DNA of 42,585 nucleotides from CAWUKT01 sp963923035 (GTDB lineage Bacteria; Bacteroidota; Bacteroidia; J057; JADKCL01): NCBI GenBank assembly GCA_963923035.1, contig CAWUKT010000061.1, positions 1 to 42,585 of the forward strand, read 5' to 3'. Shown piece by piece: positions 25,965 to 34,308 of this stretch (position 1 is its first letter; each line of letters starts with the position of its first letter). The notes under the pieces were generated by a model. It saw only the letters and a program-made list of their open reading frames with translations, ran no database searches and was not told where the DNA came from. The position numbers and the translations under genes were made by a program.

Positions 25965-25972
25965 TAGCTTTG
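25965..25972 (+). promoter_or_regulatory. -7 element TAGCTTTG before the lipoprotein gene
   Basis: Identical 8-mer to the one before the DoxX-like gene (25545-25552); only CCCC separates it from the ATG at 25977. This predicts a leaderless transcript. Confidence 0.5.
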
Positions 25973-25976
25973 CCCC

Positions 25977-26837
25977 ATGACCATTTCTCTGCTTTCCCCC
26001 TCCGCCCCTCACTGGGCATTGACCCTTCTTCTGGCCCTGATCCTCGCAGGATGTGCTTCTGAAACCGAAACCCAACCTTCAGCGCCCGCAGATTCGACCT
26101 CTTACCTCGCCGACATTCCCCTCAGCGATGATCCCTTTGTTCATGCCATCGAGGTTGCCCACGAAAAAGGCCGCTTTCTTTCCCACGAAATGGTCGCATT
26201 TGACCTGCAATTGACCTTTGGCGGGCGAGAGCGCTTCAATGGAACCATTTCCCTGGCCACGAATACCGGACTGCTCCGACAGGATGGGAAGGATGGCGTG
26301 ACGGTTTTGTTTGATGGGGAAAATGTGTACCAAATGCCCGATACCCTGGAGCGTCCGGGCTCGCGGTTCGATATTTTTACCTGGACCTATTTCTTTGCCC
26401 TTCCCTTCAAATTGGACGATCCGGGCACCATTTGGAACGATGTGGAGTTCAAAGAATTGGAGGGAAAGGAATACGACAGCAAAAAACTCACGTTTGAAGA
26501 CGGCACCGGGGACAGCTCTCTCGATTGGTACATCGTCTATTCCGACCCTGAATCGCAACTGATCCACTCCGCGGCCTATATCGTGACCATGTATTCCAGC
26601 CAGGAAGAGGCCGAAGTCGATCCCCATGCCATTGTCTACGAGGATTATCAGGAAGTCGATGGCATTCCAATTGCGCGGAAGTGGACGTTTTGGGGGTGGC
26701 GGGAAAATGAAGGCCTGACCGATCAACTGGGATCGGCCACCGTTTCCAATATCCGGTTCTCCGACCTCGATCCCGCGCTCTTTCAGGCCCCCGAAACCGC
26801 CAAACGGGTCGATTATATCCGCCCCGAAGTGGAATAA
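25977..26837 (+). CDS. Lipoprotein, DUF6503-like
   Basis: 286 aa. The N-terminus runs into a good lipobox (LLALILAGC), so Cys26 is probably acylated and the protein anchored in the envelope. The mature part has alternating beta patterns similar to the DUF6503 family of Bacteroidota: DPFVHAIEVAHEKGRF at the start, repeated strand-turn units (AFDLQLTFGGRERFNGTIS, GVTVLFDGENVYQMPD) and an EDYQEVDGIPIARKWTFWGW segment. LolA/LppX-like folds are built this way and carry hydrophobic ligands, but that link is inference. Function unknown. It converges on the PLP enzyme gene with a 6-bp gap. Confidence 0.65.
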   Translation: MTISLLSPSAPHWALTLLLALILAGCASETETQPSAPADSTSYLADIPLSDDPFVHAIEVAHEKGRFLSHEMVAFDLQLTFGGRERFNGTISLATNTGLLRQDGKDGVTVLFDGENVYQMPDTLERPGSRFDIFTWTYFFALPFKLDDPGTIWNDVEFKELEGKEYDSKKLTFEDGTGDSSLDWYIVYSDPESQLIHSAAYIVTMYSSQEEAEVDPHAIVYEDYQEVDGIPIARKWTFWGWRENEGLTDQLGSATVSNIRFSDLDPALFQAPETAKRVDYIRPEVE

Positions 26838-26843
26838 TTCCGC

Positions 26844-28010
26844 TTAAACCTGATCCAGGGCCTGGCCCAAATCTTCGATCAACACCTCGGGATCTTCCAA
26901 TCCGACGTAGAAACGCATGAAATTCCACGGGAGCGGCGTCTCCCCATAATTCTGCGAACCGTAAAGGGTGCAAATCGGGAAAAGCAATGACTCGTGGCCG
27001 CCCCAGCTACAGGCCAGCAAGAACCGGTTCAAGGCATTGCAGAACTGTTCGCAGGCCTCGATGTCGGGCGCGTTCAATTCGAGGGAAAAGAGGCCTCCCG
27101 GCTGCTTCATCTGCCGAAGCGCGAGGTCGTGTTGGGGATGCGAAGGGGAAAATGGATAGTAGATTTTACCCACTTTCGGATGGTCTTCGAGAAACGCCAC
27201 GACCTTGGGGGTCGATTGCGCGACCCGCTCCAGGCGGAGCGGCAGGGTCCGCAGGCCCCGAAGCATCAGGGCGGCGTCGTTGGGCGAAATGATTCCCCCC
27301 AAGGTCATGTATTCACCCTGAAAAATCTCCGTGATCAATTCCCGGGAGCCGCAGAGGACGCCCGCCACCAGATCGCTGTGGCCGCCCAAATACTTGGAGG
27401 CGCTGTGGCAGGTCAGGTCGATGCCCATCGCAATCGCCGATTGGTTCAGCGGCGTCGCATAGCTATTGTCCAGCACGGTGCGGATTCCATGCGCCTTCGC
27501 CAAGGCCGACACCGCTGCCAGGTCCTGCAACTCAAAGGTCATGGTGTTCGGGCTTTCCAGCATGAACACCTTGGTATTGGACTGGATCGCATTTTCCCAA
27601 TCGCTCAGTTCCGTCCCCGCCACAAAGGTCGTTTCCACGCCCATCCGTCCCAGAATCCGCTTCAACAACTTCGCCGTCCAACTGTACGGCTTCTGGACAC
27701 AGACAACGTGGTCGCCCTGCTGGACCTGGCTCATCACCGCTGCCGCGATGGACGCACTTCCACTCCCGAATACCAGCGCATCTTCGGCCCCGGCCATCGC
27801 CGCCAATTTTTGGCGTAAAATAGCCACGGTCGGGTTGTGTCCGCGGGTATAAAATGCTCGGTCCTGCTCGTGGACGAGGGTTTCCCGCATCTCAGCGACC
27901 GTGGGAAAGCAGTAATTACTGCTCTGGTAAATCGGAGGCACCACGGCCCCGTGGTGGCGCTGGCGGTCTTCCCCCAATTCATTGAGGATATAGCTGAGGT
28001 CCATAGGCAT
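26844..28010 (-). CDS. Cystathionine beta/gamma-lyase or gamma-synthase family PLP enzyme
   Basis: 388 aa, fold-type I PLP enzyme of the Cys/Met metabolism family. The PLP lysine is Lys206 in TCHSASKYLGGHSD; Asp181 in TVLDNSYATPLNQ binds the pyridine nitrogen; FYTRGHNPTV (YxR and NPT motif) binds PLP phosphate and substrate; ALVFGSGSASIAAAVM is the usual Gly/Ser-rich loop. It could be cystathionine gamma-synthase, beta-lyase or gamma-lyase; these are hard to tell apart by eye. The overlap with RidA favours a lyase, because elimination releases enamines that RidA removes. I chose ATG 28010, whose A is the last base of the RidA stop codon, over ATG 28004 and the longer frame. Confidence 0.85.
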   Translation of the reverse strand: MPMDLSYILNELGEDRQRHHGAVVPPIYQSSNYCFPTVAEMRETLVHEQDRAFYTRGHNPTVAILRQKLAAMAGAEDALVFGSGSASIAAAVMSQVQQGDHVVCVQKPYSWTAKLLKRILGRMGVETTFVAGTELSDWENAIQSNTKVFMLESPNTMTFELQDLAAVSALAKAHGIRTVLDNSYATPLNQSAIAMGIDLTCHSASKYLGGHSDLVAGVLCGSRELITEIFQGEYMTLGGIISPNDAALMLRGLRTLPLRLERVAQSTPKVVAFLEDHPKVGKIYYPFSPSHPQHDLALRQMKQPGGLFSLELNAPDIEACEQFCNALNRFLLACSWGGHESLLFPICTLYGSQNYGETPLPWNFMRFYVGLEDPEVLIEDLGQALDQV

Positions 28011-28393
28011 CAATCTACAAGGGCGATCATGGAAATTTCGACGCGGGCACCCTTGGGGAGGGTATGGACCCAAACGGTCTCGCGGGCGGGATAATCGCCC
28101 TCGAAGTACTTTCCGTAGACCTCGTTGACGACAGCGAAGTCTTCGCCGGGAGCCAGGAAAATGGAGGACTTGATGACGCGGTCGAAGCTGGTTCCGGCCG
28201 CGGCCAGGACAGCAGCAATGTTTTGCATGACGAGTTCGGCCTGCGTGGCCAGGTCGCCGTGGCTCATCTGACCGGTCTCGGGATGGAGGGCGATTTGGCC
28301 GGACAGGTACACGAGGCCGTTGGCCGCAACGGCTTGGGAATACGGGCCGATGGCCGCCGGGGCCTGGTCGGTGTGGATGATGGTTTTACTCAT
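28010..28393 (-). CDS. ridA: RidA family enamine/imine deaminase
   Basis: 127 aa, the normal RidA (YjgF/YER057c/UK114) length. It hydrolyses reactive 2-aminoacrylate and similar enamines formed by PLP enzymes. Signatures: AAIGPYSQAV, GLVYLSGQI, FAVVNEVYGKYF and PARETVWVHTLPKGARVEISMIAL, with the catalytic-site arginine at Arg104. It is presumably a cytosolic trimer. ATG 28393 gives the usual MSKTIIHTDQAP start; the frame extends eight codons further. It overlaps the downstream PLP enzyme by 1 nt, so the two are coupled in translation. A near-consensus box TTAATTTG on the minus strand lies about 60 nt upstream. Confidence 0.93.
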   Translation of the reverse strand: MSKTIIHTDQAPAAIGPYSQAVAANGLVYLSGQIALHPETGQMSHGDLATQAELVMQNIAAVLAAAGTSFDRVIKSSIFLAPGEDFAVVNEVYGKYFEGDYPARETVWVHTLPKGARVEISMIALVD

Positions 28394-28501
28394 AAATTCC
28401 TGAATATTGATCCTCACATTCCGGGTGGGAATGCTTTCTGTTCGAAGACAAATTAAGGGATTCGGAGGAGTGGAAAAAATAATTGGGAGTCAGGTGCGGA
28501 C

Positions 28502-28795
28502 CTATTTCGGTTTGGAAGGCCGGTTGAAGGAAATATGACGTTGGGCTTTGCTCCGGAAGCGTTTGACCTCCTCCCCTCTCAACTTTTCGTGCTTCGTGGA
28601 CCGCCCCTGAACGTGTTTTCGCCACCGCTTGAAACTGTTGCGCTTCAGATTGCGCCGCATCAACTCGATGACCTCAGCCTCAGAGAGCCCAAATTGGTAC
28701 TCAATGGCTTCGAATGGGGTCCGATCTTCCCAGGCCATTTCGATGACCCGGTTGGTGTCCCGTTCGTCGAGTGCGTTGTTTTTGTCCATCCGCAT
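28502..28795 (-). CDS. DUF2805 / TIGR03643 family protein
   Basis: 97 aa (95 if the second ATG at 28789, MDKNN, is used). The core IEMAWEDRTPFEAIEYQFGLSEAEVIELMRRNLKRNSFKRWRKHVQGRSTKHEKL is the conserved signature of DUF2805, a small basic protein of Bacteroidota and Proteobacteria; here it is only named in parts. The pattern FEAIEYQFGLSEAEVIELMRR looks like a helix-turn-helix, and the C-terminal tail is very basic, so nucleic-acid binding is plausible but unproven. It stands alone, 108 bp upstream of ridA on the same strand; co-transcription is possible. Confidence 0.85.
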   Translation of the reverse strand: MRMDKNNALDERDTNRVIEMAWEDRTPFEAIEYQFGLSEAEVIELMRRNLKRNSFKRWRKHVQGRSTKHEKLRGEEVKRFRSKAQRHISFNRPSKPK

Positions 28796-28912
28796 TTTAA
28801 CTTCGGAGGGCGGGGGCTTGTTGGAGAATGGGGAAAAAAGGCAGCTTGGGAGTGGAATGAATTCGGGGAAAAATGAACAATGCCCCGTGACAGGAAGTTT
28901 GATACTGTAATT

Positions 28913-29422
28913 ATGATTGGAGAATCGTTATTGATCGGACTCGGACTGTTCCTTGGCTGTGGCGCTTTGGGACTGTTTCTGGTGTATTATCTGGCCAAAC
29001 AAAAGGACCGCCGGGAGGAAAAAATTCAGACAGCATTGGACAATAGTCAGGGCCGCTGGGACTCGGAGATGCTGGATCCCAAGTTTGAGAGCCGGGCCTT
29101 TTTGAAAAAGTCCTTTCGCTTTGGCGACCTGCCCTTCCATTTACTTCCCGAAGGCATCATGGTCAACGATGGTGGCACCTATTTCTGGTTGGAACACCGC
29201 AAAGGAGCGGCGGCAGCGAAGGTGGCGAACAAGCGCTACTCGCTGGACTTCATTGCTATGGAACGCAATTATACCTGGATTCAGGGCGGCTCCGGCAAAT
29301 TTCAGCTGAGTGGCGGCCTCGTCAAAGGGGACGAGTTCAAGGCGCTGGCCTCCGACTACGGCATCGACATTTTCTTCGGGATTCCCGAAGGCGCCGAGGT
29401 CCCGCGGCGGTACAAAGGCTGA
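28913..29422 (+). CDS. Membrane-anchored hypothetical protein
   Basis: 169 aa from ATG 28913. One N-terminal membrane helix (LLIGLGLFLGCGALGLFLVYYLA) is followed by a charged stretch (KQKDRREEKIQ) and a soluble domain of about 130 aa with beta-rich segments (LPFHLLPEGIMVNDGGTYFWLEH, NYTWIQGGSGKFQLSGGLV, GIDIFFGIPEGAEVP). The orientation (positive charges after the helix) suggests the domain is cytosolic. An in-frame ATG at 28880 would add 11 polar residues and is less likely. I do not recognise the family. It lies 111 bp before the SRPBCC gene on the same strand. Confidence 0.65.
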   Translation: MIGESLLIGLGLFLGCGALGLFLVYYLAKQKDRREEKIQTALDNSQGRWDSEMLDPKFESRAFLKKSFRFGDLPFHLLPEGIMVNDGGTYFWLEHRKGAAAAKVANKRYSLDFIAMERNYTWIQGGSGKFQLSGGLVKGDEFKALASDYGIDIFFGIPEGAEVPRRYKG

Positions 29423-29533
29423 TTTGGTATGCAAATGAATTCAGCCTTTATCTCTCCCAAATATTTCTTCCCCAGCACGATCCAGGTACCATTTGCCCAT
29501 TGACCCATTCTCCCAATTCCACATTCCCCGTTT

Positions 29534-30046
29534 ATGTCCTCCATTCATCTCACCACCCACATCTACGCGCCGATTGAACTGGTTTTCGACCTGAGTCGCA
29601 GCATCGATTTTCACATGATCAGCACGCCGGGCTCGGATGAAGTTGCGGTTGGGGGCAGGACAACCGGACTGATTGAGCTGGATGAAACGGTCACGTGGGA
29701 AGCCAAGCACCTGGGTGTGCGGCAAACCCTAACCTCGATCATCACCGGATTTGAGCGGCCCACCTATTTCGCCGACGAGCAATTCAAAGGCATTTTCAAG
29801 AATTTCCACCACCAGCATTTCTTCGAACAAAAGGAAGACCATGTCCTGTTGACGGATACCTTTGATTTCGAATCCCCCGGCTGGATCATCGGAAAATTCT
29901 TCAATTGGATTTACCTGAAGGGCTATCTCGAAGGCTTCCTGGTCCGCCGCAATGCCATTCTGAAAGAATGGGCCGAATCTCCCGACCAGCCCTGGAAAGA
30001 GCTCCCGGGAATGGAAATTCATTTGCCCCAACCCTCCATTTCCTAA
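29534..30046 (+). CDS. SRPBCC (START-like) ligand-binding protein
   Basis: 170 aa. The opening HLTTHIYAPIELVFDLSRSIDFH and the later VTWEAKHLGVRQTLTSIITGFERPTYFADEQFKGIFKNFHHQHFFE match the SRPBCC group often annotated as cell-division-inhibitor-like (COG4276). The long C-terminal helix (FNWIYLKGYLEGFLVRRNAILKEW) closes the hydrophobic pocket typical of the fold. Such proteins bind lipid-like or aromatic ligands; the ligand here is unknown. Cytosolic, no signal peptide. ATG 29534 fits the fold start. A convergent terminator separates it from the next gene. Confidence 0.8.
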   Translation: MSSIHLTTHIYAPIELVFDLSRSIDFHMISTPGSDEVAVGGRTTGLIELDETVTWEAKHLGVRQTLTSIITGFERPTYFADEQFKGIFKNFHHQHFFEQKEDHVLLTDTFDFESPGWIIGKFFNWIYLKGYLEGFLVRRNAILKEWAESPDQPWKELPGMEIHLPQPSIS

Positions 30047-30061
30047 TCCCCCCAACGCAAA

Positions 30062-30089
30062 ACGCCCTCCTACCGAAGCAGAAGGGCGT
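30062..30089. terminator. Convergent bidirectional terminator
   Basis: ACGCCCT (30062-30068) pairs with AGGGCGT (30083-30089) between the converging genes that end at 30046 (+) and 30110 (-). The tail is only moderately T-rich on either strand (TCTCCTTTCT on +, TTTTGCG on -). Confidence 0.6.
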
Positions 30090-30109
30090 CTCCTTTCTAT
30101 CTTGACTCC

Positions 30110-31405
30110 TTAGAATTTGGGTCCAAACAGCAGGCCATCGAGTGGCGAGCGGCCCCATTTCTCGGGAAGATCCGTATCGAGGTGAATGGCGATCAGCGCG
30201 CGGTAGAAGTAACCGGGCTTGCCCGTCTTGGTGTCGAGCGGCTGGTCCTTGTGGCTGTTGACCGCGATGGTCACGGCAATCCCATCCAAGGAGTTCTGGA
30301 GGACAATGTCCTGGGAATTGTCGGCGTGGGCGGCGTGGATTTCTTCGCCCGATCCCGAAGGATTGAACAGCAAAGCGCCTGAATTCGCGCCGAGCGCGGG
30401 GCCATTGAAGGTATACACAGCCTTGTGGCCACTCTTCGTATCCTTCATCTCCAAGGTATAGGCGATGCGGCCATCTTCCTTGTCGGAACGCAAGAAAATC
30501 TGCGCTTCCCCGGCGAGGGGACGCTCGGCTTCCATCGCGCCAATGCGCGTATCGTCGCCTACGCCTACCGTACCCGGCAGCAGGGCCGTCTTCGACTTGT
30601 CCGGGAAGACCAGCAGGCTGGTTTCCTTGTGAACGTAAGACAACGTGATTTCAAAATCACGGTTAGTGAAGTTCTGGACGATCACGGCCTGGGAAGTCCC
30701 GGCCGTGGAAAGGCTTTGGGCAGCTTGCACTGCCGTTCCGGTAATGACTTCGGCCAATCCGTTCAACGAATTATCGTCCTCTACTTCCGTGACAAAGCCA
30801 ACGCTGTTTCCTTTGGCCGTCATGTATTCTGCTTCCGACTCCAATCCGAAACCGCCACCTTGAGAAGCGCGTTGAATGGATTTCTTCGCATCAATCTTTC
30901 CGCTGGACCGAAGGAGGTTCATCACGCTGCCGTACGAAGTGACCGCAGCCTGGCCAATGCTCGGCAGGATCAATTCTTCCAGGTCCGCCCACCGAAACGA
31001 ACCGGCGGAACCACTGACATTCTTGTCCACTCCGATCTTGAATTCTACGACTGAACCCACATCCCGGCCGAGATCAAACGCGAGGAAGGCAGAGAAACTC
31101 CGCTCCTCGTACAGACGATCTTCATAATCGTCGTCGATCCCAAAACTGATCATGACATCACTGTTGCCACGACCATAGAAGTAGGTATTCTGATTCTTGT
31201 AAGCACCAGTATGGGCATTCCGGCGGAAACCCTTCTTGTTCAGGATCTCGTTGAGAATTTCCCCGGCCTGGGCCCGCAGCCGAAAATACTTGTCCAAAGC
31301 GGCTCCTCCCTGGAGGGCCTTGGCCACTTCATTGCGGGCCGCCTTCGTAGCGGTACCGTACGATTCGCTTTTGTAGAATTTGATTGAGGTCTTCTGCGTA
31401 CTCAT
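30110..31405 (-). CDS. Unrecognised protein, possible actinoporin-like C-terminal domain
   Basis: 431 aa from ATG 31405, with no signal peptide or membrane helix. Residues 1-190 are mixed alpha/beta and unlike any family I know. Residues about 217-335 look like an all-beta sandwich. They resemble actinoporins by eye: LAEVITGTAVQAAQSL against the VIDGASLSF helix, then VIVQNFTNRDFEITLSYVHKETSLLVFPDK against the actinoporin [28 protein letters not shown] region, and REPLAGE/EAQIFLR followed by a GRIAYTLEM strand against VGVLAYLMSDGNTLAVLFSV. The parts line up over about 100 residues, but identity is low. If right it could be a cytolysin/lectin-fold protein. It is transcribed alone between two plus-strand genes, with a terminator on its 3' side. 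Confidence 0.6.
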   Translation of the reverse strand: MSTQKTSIKFYKSESYGTATKAARNEVAKALQGGAALDKYFRLRAQAGEILNEILNKKGFRRNAHTGAYKNQNTYFYGRGNSDVMISFGIDDDYEDRLYEERSFSAFLAFDLGRDVGSVVEFKIGVDKNVSGSAGSFRWADLEELILPSIGQAAVTSYGSVMNLLRSSGKIDAKKSIQRASQGGGFGLESEAEYMTAKGNSVGFVTEVEDDNSLNGLAEVITGTAVQAAQSLSTAGTSQAVIVQNFTNRDFEITLSYVHKETSLLVFPDKSKTALLPGTVGVGDDTRIGAMEAERPLAGEAQIFLRSDKEDGRIAYTLEMKDTKSGHKAVYTFNGPALGANSGALLFNPSGSGEEIHAAHADNSQDIVLQNSLDGIAVTIAVNSHKDQPLDTKTGKPGYFYRALIAIHLDTDLPEKWGRSPLDGLLFGPKF

Positions 31406-31561
31406 ATTCTTAATTCGTGCGTAGAACACGGCATTGACAAGGATGAATCACCTTTTCGCCGCATCGGGACGTCTCGGAAAACACGCCAATTTCGAAAATA
31501 GAATTCAGATTTGCTATTTTGTTTTCCACTGAATCCTCCACTTTTTAATCTGAAGTGTTTC

Positions 31562-32983
31562 ATGTCCGCCATACAAGAAAAGATCATTTATGACTTACTG
31601 GAACGAGAAGGACTAGAACTCACTGAGGATCAAGAAGAAGCACTAACGGAATTCTTTCGCTTTTTCGACAATCGGCTCCAGCGAACGGTGTACCTGCTGA
31701 GGGGGGCTGCCGGAACGGGAAAGACCTTTATGATCCGGTTGTTGACATGGGCACTGCTGCGCATGGGGTATAAGGTCGCGCTGATGGCTCCGACAGGCCG
31801 CGCCGCCAAAGTCATTACCCGCCGGACCCGCCGCTATGCTTCCACCATCCACCGCTATATCTACGCTCCCTTCGAATCGCCGGGCGGGGGCGTTTTTTTC
31901 GACCTCAAAGAAAATAAAGATCCCCGGCGGGTGGTGTACATCGTGGACGAGGCCTCCATGCTGGGCGATGGCCCGGAGGAAGGCGGTTCGGGCGTCCTGG
32001 CGGACCTACTGAAATTTGTCTATACCGAATATCCCGAGCGTAAAATCATCATGGTGGGCGATCCTGCCCAGTTGCCCCCGGTCGGCAGTTCGGTCTCCCC
32101 CGCCCTCGATCCCGAATACCTGGACAAGAGCTTTGGCCTGGAGCCTTACGTGGCCGATATGAAACGGGTCATGCGGCAAGGGGAAACGAGTGAGGTCCTC
32201 CGCTGGGCGAATCTGGTCCGGGCGGCGATGGAGATGGGGACGACGCCCCATATTGAGCATTCCTACGGCGGCGAGGTGGAGTTGCTGGAGAATGGCTACG
32301 AGGCCCTGGAGCTGTATACTGGCATGTACCAAGAAGACGATCCCGACCACGTGTTGTTCATCACCTATTCGAACAAATTGGCCGTCGAGGTTAACCTGGC
32401 GATCCGCCACCAGATGTTTGAGCCGAGTCAGGATTTGTTGCGGGGAGAAATGCTGATGGTGGTGAAAAACAATTATGCCTGGGGAAACAAAGACTTTCCG
32501 TTCATCGCGAACGGGGAAATGGGGACGGTGCGGGAGGTCTATTCGGAGACGTACGAAGAAAAATACGGTTTGCGGTTCATGGATGTGGACCTGGAATTCC
32601 ACGACCTGGCCAATAACCCGGTCGAATTGCGCTGCAAAGTCGTCCTGGATTTACTGGCGGATAAAAAGGGGCAATTGGGATACCACGAGCAGCAGGAGCT
32701 GATCCGCATCCGGCGGATCGAATACGAGACGCTGCCGAAAACGCGGCGGCGGGAAGCCATGCGGACGGACCCGTACGTGAATGCGTTGCAGGTGAAGTAC
32801 GGCTACGCCGTCACCGGACACAAGGCCCAGGGGGGCCAGTGGCGCCACGTGATTGTGGGATTTGAGCCCCTGTACAAGGGGATGGACGTCCAGGACTACC
32901 TCCGGTGGTCCTATACGGCGATGACGCGCGCCGAAGAGCGCCTGTACATGTTGAATTGTCCGTTTGTGAGTCGGGATTTTTGA
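31562..32983 (+). CDS. RecD-like ATP-dependent DNA helicase
   Basis: 473 aa from ATG 31562 (frame opens 17 codons earlier at a TTG). A superfamily 1B helicase of the RecD2/Dda type. Motif I LRGAAGTGKT (46-55), motif Ia LMAPTGRAAKV, motif II YIVDEASMLG, motif III VGDPAQLPPVG, motif IV/V in the C-terminal half (LFITYSNKLAVEVN), and the UvrD_C_2 segment AVTGHKAQGGQWRHVIVGF followed by YTAMTRAEERLYML (motif VI). No N-terminal RecD2 domain, so it is shorter than full RecD2 (over 700 aa). It probably unwinds 5'-3' in repair or recombination. It ends 12 bp from the convergent permease gene. Confidence 0.88.
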   Translation: MSAIQEKIIYDLLEREGLELTEDQEEALTEFFRFFDNRLQRTVYLLRGAAGTGKTFMIRLLTWALLRMGYKVALMAPTGRAAKVITRRTRRYASTIHRYIYAPFESPGGGVFFDLKENKDPRRVVYIVDEASMLGDGPEEGGSGVLADLLKFVYTEYPERKIIMVGDPAQLPPVGSSVSPALDPEYLDKSFGLEPYVADMKRVMRQGETSEVLRWANLVRAAMEMGTTPHIEHSYGGEVELLENGYEALELYTGMYQEDDPDHVLFITYSNKLAVEVNLAIRHQMFEPSQDLLRGEMLMVVKNNYAWGNKDFPFIANGEMGTVREVYSETYEEKYGLRFMDVDLEFHDLANNPVELRCKVVLDLLADKKGQLGYHEQQELIRIRRIEYETLPKTRRREAMRTDPYVNALQVKYGYAVTGHKAQGGQWRHVIVGFEPLYKGMDVQDYLRWSYTAMTRAEERLYMLNCPFVSRDF

Positions 32984-32994
32984 GGGGAAAGGTC

Positions 32995-34254
32995 TTAGCG
33001 CCGCATCGCCTCCACCGGGTCCAGCTTCGAGGCCACCACACTTGGGATCACGCCCGACGCCAATCCGATGATCACGCTCAGGAAAACGCCGAACAAGACG
33101 CTGCTCGTCGAGATCACCACTTCAAAATCTATTTCCATCGAATCGATCAGGGCCTGCATGGAAGCCGCCACCCCAAAGTTGAGCAGGAGGCCAAAGATTC
33201 CGCCTACCAGGCAAAGCAATACGCTTTCCATCAGGAATTGGAAGAGGATGACGCCGCGCTCGGCACCCAGCGATTTCTGTAGGCCAATTTCAAAGGTGCG
33301 TTCCTTGACCGTGGTGAACATGATGTTCCCAATGCCAAAGCCGGCGACGATCACCGCAAAAATACTGATGAATAAGCCGCCGGAACGCAGGTATTTCGTG
33401 ACATTCTCGAAGACATCGAGCAACATCTCGGGCCGGTTGATCGAGAAATCATTTTCCGCCTTCGGCCGGAGTCCCCGCGAACTGCGCATGAGGCCGATGA
33501 TATCGTTTTCGATCAGGTCAATGTCCCGCACGTCGCGGGCCTTCACCATGATGTATTTGTCTACGCGTCGCCGCGACATGTCATACATCCGCGCCCCGAA
33601 GCCATAGGGCACATAAATGCCGCCGTCCGGCGAATCCCCGAACATATTCGCCCCTGACTTTTCCAAGACTCCGATCACCCGCAGATTTTTCCCCCGCATC
33701 CGAATCTCCCGCCCCACCGGATACAAATCTCCGAAGAGATTCTCCGCCACCGTATGGCCCAAAATGCAGACTGGCCGACCAGCATCAGCCTCCAGATCGG
33801 TAAAGGGACGTCCCAAACCGATTTCGAGCGCATTGTTGGCCACATAATCCTGCGTCACACAGCGCAATTGCGCGCCATTGACCGTCTTGCTGCTGTACTT
33901 CAACGTTTGTCCCCCCATCCGCGCTTCCAGAGACACCCCTTCCACCCGCGTCAGGTTCTTTTTCAGCTGTTGGTACTCCTGAAAATTGACCCGGGGGCGC
34001 TTGACGTACTTTTGCCAGTTGCCAAAGCTCTCCCCCGACCACGGAAAGTGGTACACAAACAGCACCGAATTGCCGAGCTCAGACAGGTTTCGATTGAGGT
34101 TGTAGTTGAGGGAATTGACGATGGTGAAAATGATCGTGATGGCAAAAATCCCGATGGAGACGCCCAACATGGTCAGGATCGTCCGCAGGCGGTTCGCTTT
34201 GAGGGAGCGAATCGCTATTCGAATGCCTTCGAAATAGATCAGGATTTTTTGCAC
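32995..34254 (-). CDS. MacB-like ABC transporter permease
   Basis: 419 aa, start codon GTG at 34254. Layout of a MacB/FtsX permease: N-terminal TM (RTILTMLGVSIGIFAITIIF, about 25-45), a large periplasmic MacB_PCD domain (about 50-280) with GRPFTDLEADAGRPVCILG and the FGDLYPVGREIRMRGKNLRVIGVL block, and an FtsX domain with three TM segments (from LFISIFAVIVAGFGIGNIMF to the end), including the ATPase-contacting loop VKERTFEIGLQKSLGAERGVI and the final SVVASKLDPVEAMRR. No ABC ATPase or membrane-fusion protein lies beside it. It is third in line after the TonB receptor and DUF4249 genes (54-bp gap), so it may share their transcript. Substrate unknown. Confidence 0.88.
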   Translation of the reverse strand: MQKILIYFEGIRIAIRSLKANRLRTILTMLGVSIGIFAITIIFTIVNSLNYNLNRNLSELGNSVLFVYHFPWSGESFGNWQKYVKRPRVNFQEYQQLKKNLTRVEGVSLEARMGGQTLKYSSKTVNGAQLRCVTQDYVANNALEIGLGRPFTDLEADAGRPVCILGHTVAENLFGDLYPVGREIRMRGKNLRVIGVLEKSGANMFGDSPDGGIYVPYGFGARMYDMSRRRVDKYIMVKARDVRDIDLIENDIIGLMRSSRGLRPKAENDFSINRPEMLLDVFENVTKYLRSGGLFISIFAVIVAGFGIGNIMFTTVKERTFEIGLQKSLGAERGVILFQFLMESVLLCLVGGIFGLLLNFGVAASMQALIDSMEIDFEVVISTSSVLFGVFLSVIIGLASGVIPSVVASKLDPVEAMRR

Positions 34255-34308
34255 GGAGTGAAGTTCGGGGGAAATGGGGGAAAATTCAACCTGTCGGTTG
34301 GAATTGCA

